From Candidatus Sumerlaeota bacterium (GTDB taxonomy: Bacteria > Sumerlaeota > Sumerlaeia > SLMS01): a DNA stretch of 5,532 bases. The stretch is from positions 1 to 5,532 of the forward strand of contig JADZDZ010000025.1 in assembly GCA_020850785.1 (NCBI GenBank), read 5' to 3'. A program made the translations under genes and the position numbers. Positions 1 through 5,300 of this stretch are shown here, one piece after another. Each line of letters opens with the position of its first letter. Position 1 is the stretch's first letter. A model generated the notes under the pieces. It was given only the letters and a program-made list of their open reading frames with translations. It was not told the origin of the DNA and made no database searches.

Positions 1-162
1 GATGACACGCTTCAGCCACGGCAGCGGGTGCTGGTGCGTGCGAAGAGCGCGGACAACACGGCAAAGACATTCCACGCCATCAACCGCATCGACACCCCTG
101 TTGAAATTGAATACTACCGCAACGGTGGCATCCTTCAGACGGTGTTGAAGAAGTTGAGTTGA
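1..162 (+). CDS. acnA: Aconitate hydratase A, C-terminal end (5' truncated by window edge)
   Basis: Frame 1 is open from the left edge to TGA at 160-162, giving the last 53 residues of a protein. The closing stretch, RIDTPVEIEYYRNGGILQ followed by TVLKKLS, is the characteristic C-terminus of AcnA/IRP-type aconitases, which end in a conserved (R)IDTP-E--YY--GGIL-YVLR-L block after the swivel domain. The enzyme interconverts citrate and isocitrate in the cytoplasmic TCA cycle using a [4Fe-4S] cluster. The cluster cysteines and most of the protein lie outside the window, so activity cannot be judged. The gene ends about 20 bp before a strong inverted repeat and converges on the helicase gene. 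A paralogue such as an AcnD-type 2-methylcitrate dehydratase shares this fold and cannot be fully excluded from 53 residues, but plain AcnA fits best. Confidence 0.9.
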   Translation, partial: DDTLQPRQRVLVRAKSADNTAKTFHAINRIDTPVEIEYYRNGGILQTVLKKLS

Positions 163-181
163 TCGGGCTTCCAATCGAAGC

Positions 182-225
182 AAAGAAAAATCCCGGTTCC
201 GTTGGTGGACCCGGGATTTTTCTTT
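182..225. terminator. Bidirectional rho-independent terminator between convergent genes
   Basis: Arms 182-200 and 207-225 pair at 18 of 19 positions, with one T-C mismatch (197/210) and a 6-nt loop (201-206). The core is TCCCGG/CCGGGA. It is flanked by AAAGAAAAA on the left and TTTTTCTTT on the right, so each strand has a U-rich tail after the G+C core. It starts 20 nt after the aconitase stop and, on the other strand, 35 nt after the helicase stop, so one element can serve both convergent genes. A further run of nine T follows at 235-243. Confidence 0.88.
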
Positions 226-259
226 CAGGAGTGCTTTTTTTTTCGCGCTCCGCGATTGC

Positions 260-1462
260 TTACCAGCTTCGTCCGCCGGTGGATGCCATGCGACGACGTC
301 CACCACGACCGGAAAGGCTGAAGGCCTTCGGCTTCGGGTCTTCGATAGTGATGCCCTTCCACGATTCGCGATCAATCTTCTTGTTCAAGACCTTCTCGAT
401 GCAGCGCAACTCGCCCGCGTCTTCCGGTGTCACGAAGGTGATCGCGTCTCCGGTGGCGCTGGCGCGTGCCGTGCGTCCGATGCGGTGAATGTAGTCGTCG
501 GGCGTTGCGGGAATGTCGTAGTTGATGACGTGGCTGACGCCCTTGATGTCGAGGCCGCGGGCCGCAACGTCGGTCGCGACCAGAATGCGGAAATGGCCGG
601 TGCGGAAGCCGTCGATGGCCGACTTGCGGCGATTCTGCGACTGCCCGCCATGGATGCAATCCACGTGGAAGGCGGCGCGATCGAGCACCGTGGCAAGGCG
701 GTCTGCGGCGCGCTTGGTGCGAACGAAGATGATCGTGCTGCCGACCTCCTCCTTCGCAAGAATGTGCTTCGTGAGTTCAACCTTGTCGGCGAGCGCAACC
801 GTATAGACAAGCTGCCGTACGGCGTCCGCCGCCTTCACAACGGGGGACGTTTCCACGCGCTGCGGGTTGCGCATCATGTTGTTCGCAAGGCCCGCGATTT
901 CCGACGGGAACGTGGCGGAGAACATCATCGTCTGGCGCTCGCGTGGAAGCTGCGAGAGGATTCGCTTGATGTCCGGCATGAAGCCCATGTCCAACATGCG
1001 ATCCGCCTCATCAAGGACAAGGATGGAGAGCTTGCTGAAGTTGGTGTTCTTGCGCTGCATGTGATCAAGCAGGCGGCCGGGACAGGCGACCACGATGCTG
1101 GCGCCTTTGCGAAGCGCCTGCTCCTGCGCGGTGAAACCAACACCGCCATAAACGCAGGCGGTGGTCAGCTTGAGCAGCTTTGCCAGAGGAGCGACCACGT
1201 CGTGCACCTGCTGGACGAGTTCGCGGGTGGGGGCGAGGATCAGCATCCCCGTCGTGCCACGCGGCAGTTCGGCAAGGCGCGAAAGCGCCGGAAGCCCAAA
1301 GGCGAGTGTCTTTCCCGTGCCGGTTTGTGCGATGGCAACGAGGTCGTGACCCTCGGCAGCGACGGGAATCGCCAACTGCTGGATCGGGGTCGGTTCGGTG
1401 ATGTTGTGTGACTTCAGGTACTGCAGGCAGCGGCTATCAATCCGCAGCGAATCAAACGCCAT
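260..1462 (-). CDS. rhlE: DEAD-box ATP-dependent RNA helicase, RhlE-like
   Basis: Complete 400-aa helicase that uses ATP to unwind short RNA duplexes or remodel RNPs in the cytoplasm (ribosome assembly, mRNA decay, cold adaptation are the usual roles). All family motifs are present in order: Q motif (F3 to PTPIQ at 24-28), Walker A AQTGTGKT 45-52, PTREL 78-82, GG 106-107, PGR 128-130, DEAD 151-154, SAT 182-184, IIFV 244-247, ATDVAARGLD 296-305 and HRIGRTAR 326-333. A short basic Gly/Arg tail follows (RGGRRR near 386-391), as in RhlE-type proteins; there is no long RNA-binding extension like that of DbpA or CsdA. The start is fixed: an in-frame TGA (1469-1471) lies three codons upstream of the ATG, and no other ATG fits. 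No strong Shine-Dalgarno is visible (only a distant GGA). It is transcribed divergently from the YciI gene and converges on the aconitase gene. The subfamily name is by motif similarity and is less certain than the DEAD-box call. Confidence 0.95.
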   Translation of the reverse strand: MAFDSLRIDSRCLQYLKSHNITEPTPIQQLAIPVAAEGHDLVAIAQTGTGKTLAFGLPALSRLAELPRGTTGMLILAPTRELVQQVHDVVAPLAKLLKLTTACVYGGVGFTAQEQALRKGASIVVACPGRLLDHMQRKNTNFSKLSILVLDEADRMLDMGFMPDIKRILSQLPRERQTMMFSATFPSEIAGLANNMMRNPQRVETSPVVKAADAVRQLVYTVALADKVELTKHILAKEEVGSTIIFVRTKRAADRLATVLDRAAFHVDCIHGGQSQNRRKSAIDGFRTGHFRILVATDVAARGLDIKGVSHVINYDIPATPDDYIHRIGRTARASATGDAITFVTPEDAGELRCIEKVLNKKIDRESWKGITIEDPKPKAFSLSGRGGRRRMASTGGRSW

Positions 1463-1588
1463 GTTTGATCAGGTCCAATCTATTGAGTTCATTGCTTCAG
1501 CGCACAAGCGACTGGTTCTGGGTGCTCGCCGCCAACCGAAGAAACAAGAAACTTCAAAGACGGAAAAATACTTACGAGTGCTACGTAG

Positions 1589-1595
1589 AAAGGAG
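1589..1595 (+). promoter_or_regulatory. Strong Shine-Dalgarno before the 1603 ATG
   Basis: AAAGGAG lies 7 nt before ATG 1603-1605, which is near-ideal sequence and spacing. It is better than the site before any other start in this window and is the main reason to take the small ORF at 1603-1755 seriously. Confidence 0.55.
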
Positions 1596-1602
1596 AGGAA
1601 TA

Positions 1603-1755
1603 ATGCGTATGCAATCTACGGACAGAACAACAATGTTGGGGAGAATGTCCGCCAGCCTCGTGGACCCTTGCAAAGGAAAAGATGGTGATTTTCACGCAAA
1701 ACGGGGGAAAATCCATAAAGGTGATTGGCCCCTTGCTTCGAAAAGCGACAAATGA
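1603..1755 (+). CDS. Possible small hypothetical protein (50 aa)
   Basis: ATG 1603 to TGA 1753-1755 encodes 50 residues starting MRMQSTDRTT and ending ASKSDK. It is basic and hydrophilic, with one Cys (residue 23), one Trp (residue 42) and no signal peptide or membrane segment. I do not recognise a family. Supporting it: the AAAGGAG site 7 nt upstream, and a stop codon overlapping an ATG (1752-1754) in ATGA fashion, where that ATG is in frame with the downstream YciI gene. Against it: it is short, has no known homologue that I can name, and the YciI gene has its own good start further in. It could be a leader peptide, a real small protein, or the 5' part of a decayed gene. Confidence 0.35.
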   Translation: MRMQSTDRTTMLGRMSASLVDPCKGKDGDFHAKRGKIHKGDWPLASKSDK

Positions 1756-1773
1756 TGTCCACACTCAGGCCTG

Positions 1774-1782
1774 AAAAAGGGG
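1774..1782 (+). promoter_or_regulatory. Ribosome-binding site deciding the YciI-family start
   Basis: AAAAAGGGG ends 8 nt before ATG 1791-1793. The alternative in-frame ATGs at 1752 and 1755 have no such site upstream, so 1791 is preferred. Confidence 0.7.
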
Positions 1783-1790
1783 CGAATACC

Positions 1791-2216
1791 ATGCGATTTC
1801 TGGTGATTGTGAAGGCAACGAAGGAATCAGAGGCGGGGCAGATGCCCTCCACAGAGTTGTTGGAGGCCATGGGAAAATACAACGAAGAATTGGCAAAGGC
1901 CGGTATCATGAAGGCGGGGGAGGGGCTCCATCCCAGTTCGCGCGGCGTGCGCGTGCGATTTTCCGGCGACAAGCGCACGGTGATCAATGGGCCGTTCGCG
2001 GCGACGGAGGAACTCATCGCCGGTTTCTGGGTCTGGGAGGTGAAGTCGCTGGAGGAAGCAATCGAGTGGGTGAAGCGTTGTCCAAATCCCATGGAGAGTG
2101 AATCCGACATCGAGATTCGCAAGATTTTCGAAGCGGAGGATTTTGGCGAGGCACTAACGCCGGAACTGCGCGCGCAGGAGGATCGGTTGCGCGCGCAGAT
2201 GGAAGGGAACGGATAG
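1791..2216 (+). CDS. YciI/DGPF-family protein (YCII-related domain)
   Basis: Complete 141-aa cytoplasmic protein with the YCII-related (PF03795-type) dimeric alpha+beta ferredoxin-like fold. Family signs: MRFLVIVKA as the first strand, the helix around ELLEAMGKYNEELAKAG (22-38), the NGPF signature at 66-69 (usually DGPF) followed by TEELIAGFWVWEV, then SLEEAIEWVKRCP (86-98). The C-terminal IRKIFEAEDFGEALTPELR (109-127) is typical of the longer DGPF subgroup. The biochemical role of this subgroup is not established; members are often found near ECF sigma factor genes, but none is visible here. The start at 1791 is chosen for its ribosome-binding site and because family proteins begin right at this strand; ATG 1752 would add 13 residues (MMSTLRPEKGANT) with no family match. 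It converges on the amidase gene. The Asp-to-Asn change in the signature is a mild variant, not evidence of inactivation. Confidence 0.88.
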   Translation: MRFLVIVKATKESEAGQMPSTELLEAMGKYNEELAKAGIMKAGEGLHPSSRGVRVRFSGDKRTVINGPFAATEELIAGFWVWEVKSLEEAIEWVKRCPNPMESESDIEIRKIFEAEDFGEALTPELRAQEDRLRAQMEGNG

Positions 2217-2232
2217 ATAATTTCACTACAGA

Positions 2233-2259
2233 TTTCCCGGCGGTGGAAGCTGCCGGAAA
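2233..2259. other. Small bulged hairpin next to terminator
   Basis: TTTCCCGGC (2233-2241) can pair with GCCGGAAA (2252-2259), leaving one bulged C and a 10-nt loop. It follows the YciI stop by 16 nt and partly overlaps the A-rich flank of the larger hairpin at 2266-2295. There is no U-tract after it on the plus strand, so its role in ending YciI transcription is uncertain. Confidence 0.35.
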
Positions 2260-2295
2260 GAAAAAGCGCCCCGCGGAGGTGACTCCGCAGGGCGC
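2257..2295 (-). terminator. Rho-independent terminator of the amidase gene
   Basis: GCGCCCCGCGGAG (2266-2278) pairs with CTCCGCAGGGCGC (2283-2295) with one mismatch and a 4-nt GTGA loop. On the minus strand the stem is followed directly by TTTTTCTTT (complement of 2257-2265), a classic intrinsic terminator. It begins 24 nt after the amidase stop codon. On the plus strand no T-run follows, so it is at best a weak terminator for the convergent YciI gene. Confidence 0.88.
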
Positions 2296-2319
2296 GCTGC
2301 TTCGTGGTTGGTGGGGTGA

Positions 2320-5300
2320 TCAGGGGACGTATACTTTGATTTCGTCCACGTAGAAGTAGGCTGTTGATCCGCCAGTGGTTCCCGTGTGGCCTCCGCGGGC
2401 GAAGACGGTGATGGATGTTCCCGTCGCAACGACGTTCGCGGTGTACTGCACCCACACATTGTTTGTTCCGCCGGTGATGTCTGTATAGACAACTGTTCCT
2501 GCGGATGGATTGGTGCCGCCGGTAAGGTCGTAGCCCATCCGCATCGTTGTGCCGGCCAGCGTCGATTGGCGCTTCATCCAGCCGGAGATGGTGTAGGCCT
2601 GACCAGGCACGGTGGTGATCGTCTGGCGCACGCCGCCGTCGAAGGCTGCTGTGTCGGAACGATTCCAATACTGCGAATACGCTCCATCGTGATGGTTGAT
2701 CGAAGCGCGGCCGAAGGTGGGTGTGCCGCTGGTGGTGAAGGAGGTCCAGCTAGGCGCAACGCCGCTAACGTAGGTGCCTTCCATGCTGCCGTTCGCGGAC
2801 AGGTTCGCGCCCGGCCCAATGACCGTGACGGCGTCGAAGTAGTAGTAGGCATTTGTTCCGCCGCTGGTGCTTGTGTGGCCACCGCGCGCGAAGATCGTCA
2901 TGGTGTTGCCCGTGGCCACGACGGACTGGCTGTACTGATTCCAGGTGTTGTCGGTGCCGGTGATGTCCGTGTAGGTTACGGATGCGGCGGTTCCGTTGGT
3001 GCCGCCGGTAAGGTCGTATCCGACGCGAATGAAGCTGCCGGTGAAGGTGGACTGCCGCTTCATCCAGCCGGTGATCTGGTAGGTGCCGCCGGGAATCACA
3101 TTGATTGTCTGATACACACCGCCATCAACGGCGGATGTATCCGCGCGATTCCAATACTGCGAAGCGGCGCCATCCTGTTTGTTGATGGTCGCCCTGCCGA
3201 AGCCAATCGCTGCAGAACCAGACGCCGTCCACGATGTCCAGCCGGGGCCGACGCCGCCGACGAAGGTGCCTTCAAAGCTGCCGCCCGAAATGCGATCAGC
3301 CTGAAGTGTTGTTGCGGAGGCCTGCGAAGAATTCGCGGAGCTTCCGCTGGCATTTGTTGCCCGCACCACATAGTAGTAGGGTGTGATGGCGTTCAGCGAG
3401 GTGTTGCTATAGGACGTGGCGTTGGCCGCTGTCGTATAGATGTCCGTGTAGGGACCGCCGGAGACGTTGCTGCGGGCGATGATGAATCCGGTTTCATTGG
3501 AGGAGTTGTCCGTCCAGGAGAGGTTGATCTGCGAACTGCTGGCAGCAGTTGCGCTGAGGCCGCTGGGTGCGGACGGGATGTTGGGAGGTGTCGTCGCGGA
3601 TGCCTGCGCGGAATTCGCGGAGGAGCCGCCGGTGTTTGTCGCGCGCACGACATAATAGTACGTCGTGTTCGCCGTCAGGCCGGTGTTGCTATAGGACGTC
3701 GCGTTGGCGGCCGTCGTGAAGATGTCGGTGTATGGCCCACCGCTGGTGGTGCTGCGGGCGATGATGAACCCGGTTTCGTTGGAGGAATTGTCCGTCCAGG
3801 AGAGGTTGATCTGCGTCTGGCTTGCCGCTGTGGCGGACAAGCCGCTTGGAGCCGCGGGCGCGTTGGGGAGCGTCGTTGCGGACGCCTGTGCGGAGTTGGA
3901 GGAATCACCGACAGAAGCGGTTGCGCGAACAACATAGTAGTATGTCGTGTTCGCCGTCAGGCCGGTGTTGCTATAGGACGTCGCGTTGGCGGCCGTCGTG
4001 AAGATGTCGGTGTATGGCCCACCGCTGGTGGTGCTGCGGGCGATGATGAACCCGGTTTCGTTGGAGGAGTTGTCCGTCCAGGACAGATCAATCTGCGTCT
4101 GGCTGTTGGTGGTTGCGGAGAGTGCGCTTGGTGCGCTGGGCGCATCGGGCAGAAGGAATGTGACAGCCGCAGCCATCACTTCATCGCGCTTGGCGGCGCT
4201 GGCAATGGTTTCAAAGGGGAAGCCGAACACCAGCACCCTGCTGGTACCGTCATAGGCGACGGCGGCTGTGTCGGCGGTGCCACCGCTATACGTAAGCGCA
4301 ACGGTGGAGCCGCTGGAAGTCGTCAGGCGGTCGGGATACTCGGCGTCGTAGCGGGCGCCGCTGGCGACATCGAAGTTGAAGGAGGAGATGCCGGCAAAGG
4401 GGCCCGTGGCTGTGGATGCGATCGTGTAGGTTCCCGCATCGTCACCAACGTAATCGGCGCGAAGTGTTCCGTTGAAGAAGGTTCGGTCGCCGGTTGTGCC
4501 CTGACTGTCGAGGTCCCAGCCGATTTCCGCACCGCTGATGAAGAAGCCGCGGTCACCGAGCGCAAGATAGTTCGCGACGGCTGTCTGTTCGGCGGTGCTC
4601 AGTGTTTCATCGGTCGTGGATTCCTCGCCGAGTATCCAGAAAACCAGATCGTAGTCGCCGAGGTTAACGGCGCCGGAAGCAACAGCTTCGTTGCTGGAGC
4701 CGCTGATTTGGATTCCCAAGGGCGCCAATGAATTCGCGTGCTCGACGGAATAGTTGAACGCTTGGAAACGGCGCGGATCAAGCCGCCGCAGGTCCGTGCC
4801 GGCGTTGGTGATTGTTTGCGTGGGAACAAGTGAGCGTTCGTTGCGGTCGAAGCCATTCACGATCAGCGCCTTGATGTCGCCGTCGCTGGCCGCCAGCGTT
4901 TCTGTCGGGAACGAAATGCCGCCCGCATTCACGGCGGCAACGCGGAAGTAGGTCGGTGCGTCCGCAGGGACGCCGCTGACTGTCAGCGTTGTGCCGGAAG
5001 CCACCGTGGTTCCGTTGTCGAATCCGAAACCGTTGGAGCTGCGGTAGACGATGTAGCTGGTGGCCGCGCCGCCGAAATGCACGTCGTTGCTGGAATTCAG
5101 TGGTGCGTCCCATGTAATCTGAACATTCCCGCCACCGGTTGAAATTGCGCGAAGGTTGCGCGGCGTTTCCGGGGGATTCGTCAGCGTGATGCCGTCGCGA
5201 TCTTCAAAGTAGTTGATCACGCCCTGCACGATGGCACGCGCGTAATCATTGCGAAAGCGAGGATCGGCATAGCCGGTGGTGTCCGCCTGATTGTCGTGGA

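Larger units (their letters stand above)
1463..1790. other. Divergent intergenic region, 328 bp
   Basis: This stretch separates the helicase start (minus strand) from the preferred YciI start (plus strand) and should hold promoters for both. I find no convincing -35/-10 pair on either strand. The left half is relatively A-rich (1536-1570). An 8-bp palindrome, CTACGTAG, sits at 1581-1588 just before the strong ribosome-binding site of the possible small ORF. The right half is occupied by that ORF. No tRNA, riboswitch consensus or transposon end was recognised. Confidence 0.5.

Noticed and set aside
159..488. 109-codon plus-strand frame starting at the acnA stop codon
   Set aside because: It crosses the terminator hairpin and the helicase C-terminus, has no ribosome-binding site and no family resemblance.
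485..1411. 308-codon open frame antisense to the helicase gene
   Set aside because: No recognisable domain and rich in Arg/Gly/His/Val as expected from the complement of a G+C-rich gene; the opposite strand carries every DEAD-box motif.
1463..1602. Search for sigma70-type promoters upstream of the helicase and the small ORF
   Set aside because: Only isolated weak hexamers were found, such as an AATACT-like box near 1567 without a matching -35; not enough to report a promoter.
1703..1732. Imperfect hairpin GGGG...CCCC before the YciI gene
   Set aside because: Only short G/C ends and an AATC/GATT match with internal mismatches; it lies in the possible small ORF and has no U-tract, so no regulatory role is supported.
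1616..2668. 350-codon minus-strand frame spanning the YciI gene, the terminator and the amidase 3' end
   Set aside because: It runs through a strong terminator and two well-supported genes in other frames, and its Arg/Ser/His-rich product has no domain signs.
3304..4149. 282-bp repeat array considered as CRISPR or satellite DNA
   Set aside because: The period is exactly 94 codons, the frame is open throughout, and each unit has FN3 core residues; it is a coding repeat.
2386..4731. 781-codon open frame on the plus strand, opposite the amidase gene
   Set aside because: Its translation is Gly/Ala/Val/Arg-rich and repeats only where the FN3 units repeat on the other strand. The minus-strand frame has clear domains; the lack of stops is a by-product of G+C-rich, repetitive codons.
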